From positions 2,008,331 through 2,070,045 of the forward strand of contig GG704596.1 in the NCBI GenBank assembly GCA_000161775.1: DNA of 61,715 nt, read 5' to 3'. The notes beneath the pieces were generated by a model that was not told where the DNA came from, made no database searches, and saw nothing but the letters and a program-made list of their open reading frames with translations. This document shows positions 8,937 through 17,653 of this stretch, in pieces. A program made the translations under genes and the position numbers. The stretch comes from Ruegeria lacuscaerulensis ITI-1157 (GTDB taxonomy: Bacteria; Pseudomonadota; Alphaproteobacteria; Rhodobacterales; Rhodobacteraceae). Numbering within the stretch: position 1 is the first letter of the stretch; each line of letters opens with the position of its first letter.

Positions 8937-10232
8937 GTGCGGGACACGTTGACCGGAAGCCGGATTCGGGAAAGGCGGCTGATATCTGGCCTCAAGCAGG
9001 CGCAGCTGGCGCGCCAGGTCGGGATCTCGGCTTCGTACCTGAACCTGATCGAGCACAACCGTCGCAGAATAGGCGGCAAGCTGTTGGTCGATATCGCGTC
9101 AGCGTTGTCAGTCGAGCCGTCGGTTTTGACCCAAGGGGTCGAGGCCACGCTGATAGCCGCGTTGCGCGAAGCGGCGGCTGATGCGGTGGGGCAGGAGGCC
9201 GAGGTTGATGCGCTGGACGAATTCGCAGGTCGCTTTCCGGGCTGGGCAGGTGTTCTGGCGCAGATGCACCGGCGTGTCGTATCGCTGGAGCGGACGGTCG
9301 AGACCCTGTCCGACCGGCTGACTCATGATCCGCACCTTGCGGCTTCGATGCACGAGGTCCTGTCGACGGCCGCCGCGATTCGGTCCACGGCGGCCATTCT
9401 GGCCGAACCCGGTGAACTGGACGCACAGTGGCGCGACCGATTTCATCGAAACCTGCATCAAGATGCCGAGCGCCTGGCCGAAAGCTCGAAGGCGCTGGTG
9501 GCCTATCTGGACGAAAGCGAAAGCCCCGGCGACCGGCGCGGGTTGCCGGCCGAAGAGGTCGAAGCTTTTCTCGAGCGGCGCGGATACAGCCTGCCGGAGC
9601 TGGAAAGCGGGCAGGATGTTTCCGAGGTTGTCCACAGCGGTCTCACCTCGCCCGCGTCCCGGGCGGTCGCCGAGCAGGTTCTGGCCCAGTATGCTGCCGA
9701 TGCCCGCGTCATGCCGTTGACCGAGCTGCGCGCAGCCCTGGACGATTGCGGGTTGGACCCTCTGCACCTGGCCGCGCGCTTTTCGGTCGATTTGCCGACA
9801 GTATTGCGGCGGTTGGCCTTTCTGCCCGAGGGCATATTGCAGCGTCCGGCAGGTTTGGCGGTCTGTGACTCGTCCGGCAGCATCTTGTTTTTCAAGCCGG
9901 TTCCGGGCTTTACGATGCCGCGCCACGGTGAGGCATGCCCGTTGTGGCCTGTTTTTTCGGCCTTGACCCGCCCCTTGGTGCCGATTCGCAGGCGGGTCAC
10001 TCAATTGGGTCGGACGGCGGCTGAATTCGAATGTTTCGCCATCGCGTGGCCGCAGCCCGTCACCGAGATCGGGCGCGAACCGGTCTATCGCTCGGTCATG
10101 TTGGTTCTGCCGATCGAGGACAGCAAGGGCGCGGGTGCGTCGGAGGTCGAGGTCGGAACAAGTTGCAGGATTTGCCCGAAAAGCCGATGTGACGCCCGCC
10201 GCGAGCCATCGATTCTCAGCGAAGGCTTTTGA
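8937..10232 (+). CDS. ScfR-type (short-chain fatty acyl-CoA) transcriptional regulator
   Basis: A 431-residue regulator with an N-terminal XRE-type helix-turn-helix (residues 8-65, LKQAQLARQVGISASYLNLIEHNRRRIGG) and a long C-terminal sensory part ending in a cysteine cluster (SCRICPKSRCDARREP). This architecture is that of the ScfR/RamB/PrpR family, including Rhodobacter PccR, which binds acyl-CoA and controls propionyl-CoA or acetate assimilation genes. Compared with classical members the middle part is diverged, so the ligand is uncertain. It starts at GTG behind an AGAGGGGGG stretch. The response regulator and transporter-kinase genes follow in the same direction. Confidence 0.82.
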   Translation: MRDTLTGSRIRERRLISGLKQAQLARQVGISASYLNLIEHNRRRIGGKLLVDIASALSVEPSVLTQGVEATLIAALREAAADAVGQEAEVDALDEFAGRFPGWAGVLAQMHRRVVSLERTVETLSDRLTHDPHLAASMHEVLSTAAAIRSTAAILAEPGELDAQWRDRFHRNLHQDAERLAESSKALVAYLDESESPGDRRGLPAEEVEAFLERRGYSLPELESGQDVSEVVHSGLTSPASRAVAEQVLAQYAADARVMPLTELRAALDDCGLDPLHLAARFSVDLPTVLRRLAFLPEGILQRPAGLAVCDSSGSILFFKPVPGFTMPRHGEACPLWPVFSALTRPLVPIRRRVTQLGRTAAEFECFAIAWPQPVTEIGREPVYRSVMLVLPIEDSKGAGASEVEVGTSCRICPKSRCDARREPSILSEGF

Positions 10233-10311
10233 CAGGTTCTCGACACAACGCTTAGTCTGTAAACGACGGGCCGCTTCTGCGCGCTGCCGGTCTTGGGGAG
10301 GAATGACGAAT

Positions 10312-10692
10312 ATGAGCCGCAAGGTTCTGTTGATCGAGGATGAGCCGAACATTACCGAAGCGATCCGGTTTCTGCTGACCCGTGAAGGGTGGAACGTCGA
10401 AACCCATGCCGAGGGCGGGAACGCCGTTGAAGCCATCCTTGCGGCGCGGCCCGATTTGGTGATCCTGGATGTGATGCTGCCGGGCAAAAGCGGTATGGAT
10501 GTGTTGCGCGAGCTGCGCGAGCACGAGGAAATGCAGGCGTTGCCGGTGTTGATGTTGACGGCGCGCGGGCAGTCGCGCGACCGGGAGATGGCGGAAAAGG
10601 CCGGGGTCAGCCGTTTCATGACCAAGCCGTTTTCGAATACCGAAGTTCTGACGGCCGTGCGCGATCTGCATGCGCAGGCGTCCCGGACATGA
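10312..10692 (+). CDS. Single-domain response regulator (CheY-like)
   Basis: A 126-residue receiver domain with no output domain. The acidic pocket (E9, D10, E11), the phospho-acceptor D53 in LVILDVMLPG and the conserved lysine in MTKPFS are all present. The start at MSRKVLL is nine bases from a GGGGAGGA ribosome binding site; the in-frame ATG at 10303 is too close to that site. It precedes, by way of one small gene, a transporter-histidine kinase fusion, so it is probably the partner of that kinase and acts by protein-protein contact. Its stop overlaps the next start by four bases. Confidence 0.9.
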   Translation: MSRKVLLIEDEPNITEAIRFLLTREGWNVETHAEGGNAVEAILAARPDLVILDVMLPGKSGMDVLRELREHEEMQALPVLMLTARGQSRDREMAEKAGVSRFMTKPFSNTEVLTAVRDLHAQASRT

Positions 10693-11009
10693 GCCAACCG
10701 GGCCCAGACGAGCCTCCTTTGGCCGCTCCGCGCCCATCGGTTTTTCTGGAGCGTCAGAGTTATCGACGCCGTCGCCTGGCCGATGCCGCGCGGATCCTGC
10801 CGTTTCTTGGGGCCGCCTTGATCGCCATTCCCCTGTTGTGGCCGCGTGCGGATACCGATGAGGGGGGAGTTTCTCTGTCGTCGGCCATTCTCTACATCTT
10901 CATCTGTTGGGCGGCGCTGATCGGGGTCAGCTTTCTGTTCGGGCTGGCCGCGCGGCGGATGTCGTCGTCCGACGAACCGCGAGCCGAGGGTGAGCGATGG
11001 CGACCCTGA
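10689..11009 (+). CDS. Small two-helix membrane protein
   Basis: A 106-residue protein with two predicted membrane helices (about residues 35-52, RILPFLGAALIAIPLLW, and 64-88, LSSAILYIFICWAALIGVSFLFGL). No named domain is recognised. It sits between the response regulator and the transporter-kinase with overlaps of 4 and 13 bases, so the three are almost certainly translated from one message. A role as an accessory subunit of the kinase is an inference from position only; small proteins of this kind also precede some CbrA-like kinases and SSF transporters. Confidence 0.75.
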   Translation: MSQPGPDEPPLAAPRPSVFLERQSYRRRRLADAARILPFLGAALIAIPLLWPRADTDEGGVSLSSAILYIFICWAALIGVSFLFGLAARRMSSSDEPRAEGERWRP

Positions 11010-13675
11010 ACGTTCTGATCCTGGTCTGCCTTGCCTATGTCGTGCTGCTGTTTGGCGTGGCTTTTGCGGCCGACCGCATGGCGGCCGCCGGGCGCGGTCG
11101 TTGGCTCCGGTCACCACGGATCTATACCTTGTCGCTGTCGATCTACTGCACCGCATGGACCTTTTACGGCGCGGTGGGCAATGCCGCGCGCTCTGGGCTG
11201 GAGTTTGTCACCATTTACCTGGGGCCGACCCTGGTGATGATCAGCTGGTGGTGGGGATTGCGGAAACTGGTGCGGGTTGGGCGCAGCCAGCGGGTGACCT
11301 CGATCGCCGACCTGATCTCGTCGCGCTACGGCAAGTCAAACACGCTGGCAATCTGCGTCACCATATTGGCCGTTCTGGGCGGCACACCCTACATCGCGTT
11401 GCAGTTGCAATCGATCACGCTGTCTTTTTCGATTTTCGCCGAGGCCGACCCGTCGGGCCTGTACCGCGAAGGCGCCAGCGTGTTCTGGGTGGCGGCCGGC
11501 CTGGCGATGTTTGCGATCCTGTTCGGCACCCGAAACCTGGATGCGAACGAGCGTCACCACGGTGTGGTAACGGCCATCGCGCTGGAATCGGTCGTAAAAC
11601 TCTTTGCGCTGTTGGCGGTGGGGATATTCGTCGTCTGGGGTGTTGCAGGCGGAGTCACACCGATGATGGATCGGATCGACGCGTCGGCCATCGGGCGCTG
11701 GGATGTGGATACCGGTCGATGGATTACGATCACCTTCCTGTCGGCTGCCGCTTTCGTGTGTCTGCCGCGCATGTTCCAGGTAATGGTCGTCGAAAACGAC
11801 GACGAGGCGCATCTGCGCACCGCTGCCTGGGCCTTTCCGCTTTACCTGCTGTTGATGAGCCTCTTCGTGGTGCCGATTGCCGTGGTCGGGCTGGACCTGC
11901 TGCCCGCCGGATCGAACCCCGACCTTTTCGTGCTGACGGTTCCTTTGTCACAGGGCAATGACTGGCTGGCGATGCTGTCCTTCATCGGCGGGTTTTCCTC
12001 GGCCACGTCGATGGTGATCGTTACCGCCATGGCGCTGTCGACGATGGTGTCGAACCATCTGGTCATGCCGATCTGGTTGAACACGCGCGAGCGGCGCAGT
12101 TCGATCTCGGGTGATGTGCGCGGGGTCGTTCTCATGGCGCGCCGCGTCTCGATCGCGGCGATCATGGCGCTCGGCTTCTTCTATTATCGCCTGTCCGGTG
12201 GCGGGGCGGCGCTGGCCTCGATCGGATTGGTGGCCTTTGCCGGGATATCGCAGATCCTGCCCGCTCTGGTCGGCGGGCTGTTCTGGCGCGGCGCCACCCG
12301 GACGGGCGCTCTGGTCGGGTTGAGCGTTGGGTTCAGCCTGTGGGTTTATACCCTGCTGCTGCCGGGAATGGGCGGCGGCGTCATGTCCGCATCGGTGATC
12401 GAGAACGGCCCGTTCGGACTGGGCTGGCTGCGTCCGCAGGCCCTGTTCGGATTGGAGGGGCTGGATCCAATGACGCACACGGTGCTGTGGTCGCTGTCTT
12501 TGAATGCGCTGGCCTTCTGCGCAGCTTCTCTGCTGAGCTTTCCCAGCCCGCTGGAACGTCTGCAAGGCGCGCAGTTCGTCAACGTGTTCGACCATTCCGT
12601 TGCGCCCGGCGGGTGGACGGGATCAGTCGCGCAGAGCGAGGACCTGATGATCATGACTCAGCGGATCCTAGGCGCGGGACCCGCGCAGGATTTCTTTCAG
12701 GCGGAAGCCGATCGGCAAGGTGTTCGCGGACGCCTGCCCGAACCCACACCGGGTTTTCTCGAACGGCTCGAGCGCGAGTTGAGCGGGTCGGTCGGCGCGG
12801 CCACGGCGCATGCGATGATCGGGCAGATCGTGGGCGGATCGTCGGTGTCGGTCGAGGACCTTCTGGCGGTGGCGGATGAATCCGCACAGCTGTTGGAATA
12901 TTCCAGCCGGCTGGAGGCGAAATCGGCCGAATTGAGCCGAACCGCGCGCAAGCTTCGCGAAGCGAATGAAAAGCTGACCCAGATATCGAAGCAGAAAGAC
13001 GCGTTCCTCGGCCAGGTCAGTCATGAGCTGCGCACGCCGATGACATCGATCCGGGCGTTTTCCGAGATCATGCGCGACACGGACGGGCTGAGCGCGGATG
13101 AAACCCGGCGCTATGCGACGATCATCCATGACGAAGCACTGCGCCTGACCCGCCTGCTGGATGATCTGCTGGACCTGAGTGTGCTGGAAAACGGGCAGGT
13201 CAACCTGAATATGGGCGACGCCACCTTGCGCGCGGTGCTGGATCGGGCCGTGGCCACCGCGCTGGCCGGGGTGGAACGTCCCCTGCGCGTCCGTCGGTCG
13301 CTGCCGTCCGAGCGCATAGCGCTGCATACTGATCTCGACCGGTTGGGGCAGGTCTTCATCAACCTCATATCGAATGCGCAAAAATATTGCGACGCAGCCG
13401 ATCCGATGCTGACCATCTCGGCCTATGATGTGGGCGGGCAGGTGGTGATCGATTTCGTTGACAATGGCAGTGGAGTGCCGGCCGACGCACAGTCCATGGT
13501 GTTCGAAAAATTCGCGCGGGTCGGGTTCGACAAGGCCGGCGGCGCGGGGCTTGGGTTGGCGATCTGCCGCGAGATCATGCAGCGGCTGGGCGGGGAGATC
13601 AGCTATTTGCCCGGTCAGGGCGGGGCTGCGTTTCGTGTCAGCCTGCCGCTGGCGCATCGACAGGCGGCGCAATGA
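10997..13675 (+). CDS. Sodium:solute symporter-histidine kinase fusion (CbrA-like)
   Basis: An 892-residue inner membrane protein. Residues 1 to about 520 form a sodium:solute symporter (SSF/SLC5) module with some 13 membrane helices, for example IYTLSLSIYCTAWTFYGAVG and the LISSRYGKS segment. After a linker and coiled coil (about 625-665) comes a histidine kinase: H676 in the H-box SHELRTPMTSI, the N-box DNGSGVP and the G-box GAGLGLAICRE. The layout matches CbrA-type sensors, which couple solute transport to signalling. It lacks a receiver of its own, which fits with the separate receiver encoded just upstream. The neighbouring ScfR-type gene suggests a short-chain carboxylate signal. Confidence 0.92.
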   Translation: MATLNVLILVCLAYVVLLFGVAFAADRMAAAGRGRWLRSPRIYTLSLSIYCTAWTFYGAVGNAARSGLEFVTIYLGPTLVMISWWWGLRKLVRVGRSQRVTSIADLISSRYGKSNTLAICVTILAVLGGTPYIALQLQSITLSFSIFAEADPSGLYREGASVFWVAAGLAMFAILFGTRNLDANERHHGVVTAIALESVVKLFALLAVGIFVVWGVAGGVTPMMDRIDASAIGRWDVDTGRWITITFLSAAAFVCLPRMFQVMVVENDDEAHLRTAAWAFPLYLLLMSLFVVPIAVVGLDLLPAGSNPDLFVLTVPLSQGNDWLAMLSFIGGFSSATSMVIVTAMALSTMVSNHLVMPIWLNTRERRSSISGDVRGVVLMARRVSIAAIMALGFFYYRLSGGGAALASIGLVAFAGISQILPALVGGLFWRGATRTGALVGLSVGFSLWVYTLLLPGMGGGVMSASVIENGPFGLGWLRPQALFGLEGLDPMTHTVLWSLSLNALAFCAASLLSFPSPLERLQGAQFVNVFDHSVAPGGWTGSVAQSEDLMIMTQRILGAGPAQDFFQAEADRQGVRGRLPEPTPGFLERLERELSGSVGAATAHAMIGQIVGGSSVSVEDLLAVADESAQLLEYSSRLEAKSAELSRTARKLREANEKLTQISKQKDAFLGQVSHELRTPMTSIRAFSEIMRDTDGLSADETRRYATIIHDEALRLTRLLDDLLDLSVLENGQVNLNMGDATLRAVLDRAVATALAGVERPLRVRRSLPSERIALHTDLDRLGQVFINLISNAQKYCDAADPMLTISAYDVGGQVVIDFVDNGSGVPADAQSMVFEKFARVGFDKAGGAGLGLAICREIMQRLGGEISYLPGQGGAAFRVSLPLAHRQAAQ

Positions 13676-13752
13676 GGTCGGCGTAAAGGTTTTCGTAACG
13701 GACCGCAGGTTACCAACAGGGTGGGAGCAAGTGAATCTGGCGGACTGTCGCA

Positions 13753-14844
13753 ATGTCAAACTCTGTCAACGTCGCTCTGGCGCGAAAATTGTCGGCCGGA
13801 AAGCGGAGTGTCGGTAGAACGTCACGGGATCTGCTGCGGGCCCTGCGTTTGGGGCTGGCCCGCGCGGCGGTTGAGCGGTTTCGGCTTTCAGCTTCGGTAA
13901 TCGGTGCCAAGCAATCTGGACGCCGACAGGAGGCTGTCACCGAAGGCTTGGACGAATCAAGGCTGTTCTTGCTGTTTGCCGCTGATGAGCAGCGGGTGGC
14001 CTGTCTTGCAATGGATCCGGGCTTGGTGGCGGCGGTGATTCAGAAACAGACGATAGGTGAGGTTTCCCCGGACCCGCCTCCAGTGCGCAAGTTTACTGAT
14101 ACGGATGCAGCGATCGTGGCACCGTTGGTCGAGGAAATGCTGGCCCGCGGGGCGCAATTGGTCGAGGAGCCCGAGGACAAGGCACGGCTGTCCGGGTACG
14201 AATTCTTGTCGCGCGCCAGTGGGCTTCGGGCGGTGTCTCTGGCGTTGGTCCAAGATGTCTATGACGTGTTCGACTTGACTGTTGAATTGGAAGGCGGAGT
14301 GCGACAGGGAGTGGTTTCGCTGTTGTTGCCCCCGCAATCCGCCAAGCCTGACAGCCATGAGGAACAAGGCGCGGAAGGCGGTGCGAAACTGGCTGATGCG
14401 TCCGGTGTTCTGCGGGCTGAATTGACGGCCGTCATCGCCCAGATGCATTTACCACTGTCCGAACTGTCCGCCCTGACCGAAGGCAAGGTGCTGCCGCTTT
14501 CGAATGCGCGCTTGGATCGCATTGCCATGCAGGCGATCGACAGAACGCGGGTTGCCACGGGGCGGTTGGGGCAGTGCGGAGGAATGCGGGCTGTCCGTCT
14601 CAACGAAGCGCATGCATCGAAGGGAGTGGGCGACGCACCCGAGTTTTCCGTTCAGAAGGGCAGCCGTGTCTCAGTGGCGGAGCCCAGCCATGACGCAAAT
14701 GAGCCACCTGCCAAAGAAAAAGGAACCCGATTGTCGGACCCGGTGGGCGGCACAAGCAATCTCGACGCGTTGGCCACTGATCAGATCGCTTCCGAAATCT
14801 CAGAGCTGGCCGGGCTGTCGGCGCCACAAGCAGAGCTCAAGTAG
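13753..14844 (+). CDS. Orphan FliM/FliN-like protein with SpoA domain
   Basis: A 363-residue protein. Residues about 217-287 resemble the SpoA domain of FliM/FliN/HrcQ (MHLPLSELSALTEGKVLPL, then TGRLGQCGGMRAVRLNE). Residues 70-195 look like a diverged FliM middle domain (TDTDAAIVAPLVEEML). The FliM N-terminal CheY-binding helix is absent, and a low-complexity tail of about 75 residues follows the SpoA domain. FliM and FliN form the flagellar C-ring, but no other flagellar gene is present here; instead the gene follows a CheY-like regulator and its kinase. It may be a soluble target of that receiver or a genuine motor part encoded apart from the main cluster. Confidence 0.65.
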   Translation: MSNSVNVALARKLSAGKRSVGRTSRDLLRALRLGLARAAVERFRLSASVIGAKQSGRRQEAVTEGLDESRLFLLFAADEQRVACLAMDPGLVAAVIQKQTIGEVSPDPPPVRKFTDTDAAIVAPLVEEMLARGAQLVEEPEDKARLSGYEFLSRASGLRAVSLALVQDVYDVFDLTVELEGGVRQGVVSLLLPPQSAKPDSHEEQGAEGGAKLADASGVLRAELTAVIAQMHLPLSELSALTEGKVLPLSNARLDRIAMQAIDRTRVATGRLGQCGGMRAVRLNEAHASKGVGDAPEFSVQKGSRVSVAEPSHDANEPPAKEKGTRLSDPVGGTSNLDALATDQIASEISELAGLSAPQAELK

Positions 14845-14851
14845 CGGGCAC

Positions 14852-15283
14852 TCAGGTCGCTTTGCTCCTGAATTGCTCAAGCGCGGGGCGCAGTTGGTCC
14901 AGCGCATAACCGGCCTTTCGGGTGGTTTCCAGGATTTGATCCGGATCCATGCGATCGCATTGACCCAACGCCCAAGCGACCGTACAGCGCGTCCCCGATG
15001 CGCAGTAGGCCAGTACCGGACCGTCGCAGTTCTCGGAGAGCTCACGCTGTCGCGCGATGTTTTCGGGTGTCATGGTGTGATGGGTCAGTTCCAGAACCTC
15101 AAACTCCATCCCCGCGTCGCGCACAGCGCGGTCAATGGCCTCTGATTGAAGGTCAAACGGAACTTCTGAGTCTGGGCGATTGCAGATCACCCTGACGAAA
15201 CCGGCGGCCTTGATCGCCGGAACGTCCTCGACGGTGATCTGGGGCGAAACAGAATAGCGGGGGGTAATGCGACGAATCTCCAT
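14852..15283 (-). CDS. TIGR01244-type sulfur transferase/phosphatase (DUF442)
   Basis: A 143-residue protein of the Blh/DUF442 family, structurally related to dual-specificity phosphatases. The start MEIRRITPRYSVSPQIT and the segment FVRVICNRPDSE are typical. The active-site loop is C94-x4-R99 (YCASGTRCTVAW). Related domains fused to metallo-beta-lactamase folds take part in sulfide detoxification, so sulfur transfer is likely but unproven for this stand-alone form. It is convergent with the SpoA gene, with only seven bases between the stops. Confidence 0.85.
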   Translation of the reverse strand: MEIRRITPRYSVSPQITVEDVPAIKAAGFVRVICNRPDSEVPFDLQSEAIDRAVRDAGMEFEVLELTHHTMTPENIARQRELSENCDGPVLAYCASGTRCTVAWALGQCDRMDPDQILETTRKAGYALDQLRPALEQFRSKAT

Positions 15284-15526
15284 GGCGAAGTGTTAGGCTG
15301 GGGTTTTGCTCCTGTCCAGTCGCGCTCGACTGCCGCTGAATTCAGGGATTGATGTCGGTCAAGGTGAACCGACGACAAAATGGGCTAGGATTCCCTTGCC
15401 TCATCCGATGGGGGCACAGTTCGTCAAGAACAATCGGCGATATTTTGCTCGTACTCGTCTGGAGGGAGGTTTGTCTTAAGACGGTTACCTAAATCTGAAA
15501 TGCTGACGGAGTAAGGGAGGATGACA

Positions 15527-15745
15527 ATGACGAACGCTCGGGAGCTTCAGGCAGAAGTAGAACGGATTGAACAGAAGCTGAAAGGCGCGAACCTGGAAAC
15601 CCGCTTGGCGATGCAGCCGAGCGTCAGGAAGATCATCGATCGAATGCGTTGCCAAGGAATGCACGTGCCGTCTCGTTTCAAACGGCTGGAAGCGGCCTTG
15701 GTCGAGGACGAAATCGAAGCCCGTTTCGACAACATGCCGATCTGA
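15527..15745 (+). CDS. Hypothetical small helical protein
   Basis: A 72-residue protein of unknown function, predicted to be mostly helical (RELQAEVERIEQKLKG, then a basic segment SVRKIIDRMRCQG). A strong GGGAGG lies six bases before the ATG at 15527; an in-frame ATG at 15521 directly abuts that site and is unlikely to be used. It is soluble and acidic at the end, with no recognised motif. The good ribosome binding site supports it being a real gene. Confidence 0.7.
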   Translation: MTNARELQAEVERIEQKLKGANLETRLAMQPSVRKIIDRMRCQGMHVPSRFKRLEAALVEDEIEARFDNMPI

Positions 15746-15754
15746 TCCGCTGGG

Positions 15755-15973
15755 TTATCCCATTGAAATTCCGAGGATGACCAGCATCAGACCAATGACA
15801 GACACGAAAAGTGCCGCCATGTTCCAGGGCAGGACGCTCTGAACGATCGCGCGCAGTTCGTCGTCGGACAGATTTGCTTTGCGGGCGCTCATCACGCGCA
15901 CGATGGTCCAGACCAGACCTGCGAGCCCCAGCACCGACAGGCCGGCGCCACCCCAGATGAAATAGTCAAACAT
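15755..15973 (-). CDS. Hypothetical small membrane protein
   Basis: A 72-residue protein with two membrane helices (about residues 6-28, IWGGAGLSVLGLAGLVWTIV, and 50-71, NMAALFVSVIGLMLVILGI) separated by a charged loop (SARKANLSDDELRAIVQ). The topology suggests an inner membrane hairpin. No function is recognised. It is convergent with the preceding small gene, with nine bases between the stops. Confidence 0.75.
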   Translation of the reverse strand: MFDYFIWGGAGLSVLGLAGLVWTIVRVMSARKANLSDDELRAIVQSVLPWNMAALFVSVIGLMLVILGISMG

Positions 15974-16133
15974 GCTGCCCTATACGTTGCTCTTTCGCGT
16001 CTGCGCTTAGCGGATCGCTGGTCATCGCACAAGTCGCTTGCCCGGAATGGTGGCTTGCGACCGATGCCTCGGCGATGTATCCGGCTCGGACCGTGACCCC
16101 AGTTTCACGCATTTCCAAGTGGGAGAGACGCAA

Positions 16134-16400
16134 ATGGAAGACTTGACCGAAGACCAGACCGCCGCAAACTACCGAGTGACCGCAGGCGAGCTGCGCCAGT
16201 TCATCGAGCGGTTCGAGCGTCTTGAAGCCGAAAAAAAGGACATCGCGGACCAGCAGAAAGAGGTGATGGCCGAAGCCAAGGCCCGTGGCTACGACACCAA
16301 GGTGATGCGCAAGGTCATTGCCCTGCGCAAGCGGGACAAGGATGACATCGCCGAGGAGGAAGCGGTTTTGGAAATGTACAAGGAAGCCTTGGGGATGTAG
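16134..16400 (+). CDS. GapR-type nucleoid protein (DUF2312)
   Basis: An 88-residue protein of the DUF2312/UPF0335 family, whose Caulobacter member GapR clamps overtwisted DNA ahead of replication and transcription and stimulates topoisomerases. The family core is clear: the helix ELRQFIERFERLEAEKKDIADQ, then EVMAEAKARGYDTKVMRKV and the end LRKRDKDD...VLEMYKEALG. The start ATG at 16134 follows GGGAGAGACG. Length and charge pattern match the family, so an essential chromosome-structuring role is expected. Confidence 0.93.
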   Translation: MEDLTEDQTAANYRVTAGELRQFIERFERLEAEKKDIADQQKEVMAEAKARGYDTKVMRKVIALRKRDKDDIAEEEAVLEMYKEALGM

Positions 16401-16417
16401 GCCATCTGGCGGTCGTG

Positions 16418-17293
16418 TCAGCGCCCGAGCACCCGAACGTCGGGCATCGAGCGCAGGCGCGCCAGATCCTGCGAGTACAATACGGTGAAGGCATCGATGA
16501 TGTCGTCACTCCAGCCGGGCAAGTCCAGTTCTTCTTCGATTTCCTCATGCACGGCATGCGCCTCAAAGACCGCCGCCAGGCGGTCTTTCAACGTGGCCGG
16601 GTCGCGTGGCGGATCTTGTTCCGCGATCGCCCGGATTTCTCGTTGTCCTGCCGGAGAAACCAGAGACGACAGCAGATCGAACTCGGCCTTCAGCGGCGTC
16701 TCTTCTGGCAGAGCGCTCAGGTTGCGGATGATGTCACCCCAGATCAGGGGAGTATCTTCATTGGCCCACACCGTGATGGATACTTGCGGTGCAAGATCGC
16801 GAATGTCCTCGATCACCGAGAGCCAACTGAGGCAACTCAGATCGGTTGTTTTCAGGATCTCCTGGCGCTCTTCCTCAGGCAGGGCAGCCAGAACCTTGGG
16901 AATGAAACTGCCCGGGTTGCGCAAGCCCAAAAACAGCTCGAGCTGATGGCCCGAAAAGGCTTGGTCGAGAAAAGCGATGCGTTGACCTGCAGATGGATAA
17001 AACTGCCCGTCGCGAATGGCGCTCGAAATCTCTCCCAGGAAGTCAGGGGAGCTTAAAATCGTGCGATGCAAGCCGGGGCCGTCCGGAAACGCCTTGCGCA
17101 GGCTCTCGATTGAGGCTGCTGGTGTTGCGCCTGCCTCCAGGGCCTGCAACGGAGCCCGGATTGCTTGCCGATACCTGCGGGGCCCGTACAGTGCGACGCC
17201 GTGGTCTCGCAACGTCTGACCGTTTTCCTGCAGAGACTTGAGCAGACCGCCCTCGTCAGTGAATGCTGCGCCGGAGTGAATGGCCACCTGCAT
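16418..17293 (-). CDS. Hypothetical protein beside tRNA-Thr
   Basis: A 291-residue soluble protein that I cannot assign. It begins MQVAIHSGAAFTDEGGLLKSL, and an AAGGAGAG ribosome binding site lies eight bases upstream; an open extension to 17470 is less likely. The N-terminal part (VAIHSGAAF, then LRDHGVALYGPRRYR) has the feel of a nucleotide- or sugar-binding Rossmann-type fold, and SWLSVIEDIRDLAPQVSITVWANEDTPLIWGDIIRN in the middle looks like a sulfotransferase-like core without a P-loop. It is convergent with gapR. Confidence 0.7.
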   Translation of the reverse strand: MQVAIHSGAAFTDEGGLLKSLQENGQTLRDHGVALYGPRRYRQAIRAPLQALEAGATPAASIESLRKAFPDGPGLHRTILSSPDFLGEISSAIRDGQFYPSAGQRIAFLDQAFSGHQLELFLGLRNPGSFIPKVLAALPEEERQEILKTTDLSCLSWLSVIEDIRDLAPQVSITVWANEDTPLIWGDIIRNLSALPEETPLKAEFDLLSSLVSPAGQREIRAIAEQDPPRDPATLKDRLAAVFEAHAVHEEIEEELDLPGWSDDIIDAFTVLYSQDLARLRSMPDVRVLGR

Positions 17294-17475
17294 TTCGACT
17301 GCTCTCCTTGCGTTTCGACCGGGGTCCTGAGCCGGGTTACATCGTGTGCCCGGTCCAGTCAAACCTACCAGGTGAAGCAGGGGCGCACATGGATGACGGC
17401 CAAGTCGACTGTCGATTGCACCAAGCGAAAATGAGGCTTGAAGTCTTTTCTCGAAGACTGTAACCGACAAGCCGT

Positions 17476-17551
17476 GCCCCTATAGCTCAGCTGGTAGAGC
17501 AACTGATTTGTAATCAGTAGGTCCGCGGTTCGAGTCCGTGTGGGGGCACCA
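17476..17551 (+). tRNA. tRNA-Thr (anticodon TGT)
   Basis: A complete cloverleaf can be drawn: acceptor stem GCCCCTA / TGGGGGC, D-arm GCTC...GAGC, anticodon stem ACTGA/TCAGT with loop TTTGTAA, T-arm with GGTTCGAGTCC, and an encoded CCA. Its last 48 bases are the left attachment site of the integrated element that follows, and integration leaves this copy intact. Confidence 0.97.
17504..17551 (+). repeat. attL: 48-bp direct repeat (in tRNA-Thr)
   Basis: The 48 bases from the anticodon stem to the CCA end of tRNA-Thr are repeated exactly at 26785-26832. This is the expected core for a tRNA-targeting tyrosine integrase. Confidence 0.93.
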
Positions 17552-17570
17552 GCAAATTCAATAGCTTAGA

Positions 17571-17597
17571 CGAAAAAACCCCGCCTAGAAGACGGGG
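17571..17597 (-). terminator. Rho-independent terminator at left end of the element
   Basis: Read on the minus strand, CCCCG / CGGGG with a nine-base loop is followed by six Ts. It ends leftward transcription before the tRNA gene and so protects the host gene from element transcription. Confidence 0.75.
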
Positions 17598-17608
17598 AAA
17601 TTTGCTCA

Positions 17609-17631
17609 GGGTAACGTTTGGGGTAACGCTG
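17609..17631 (+). repeat. Candidate integrase arm sites, left end
   Basis: Two GGGTAACG units start 12 bases apart, the second within GGGGTAACGCTG. The same 12-mer is present next to the right attachment site at 26635-26646, followed by another GGGGTAAC. Paired short direct repeats flanking both att cores are typical arm-type integrase sites. Confidence 0.5.
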
Positions 17632-17653
17632 TGGCGGAATCAGCCGTGCGCGC

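Noticed and set aside
9108..11156. A 682-residue minus-strand frame
   Set aside because: It runs across three plus-strand genes with clear motifs (ScfR-type, receiver, membrane protein) and has the composition of an antisense frame.
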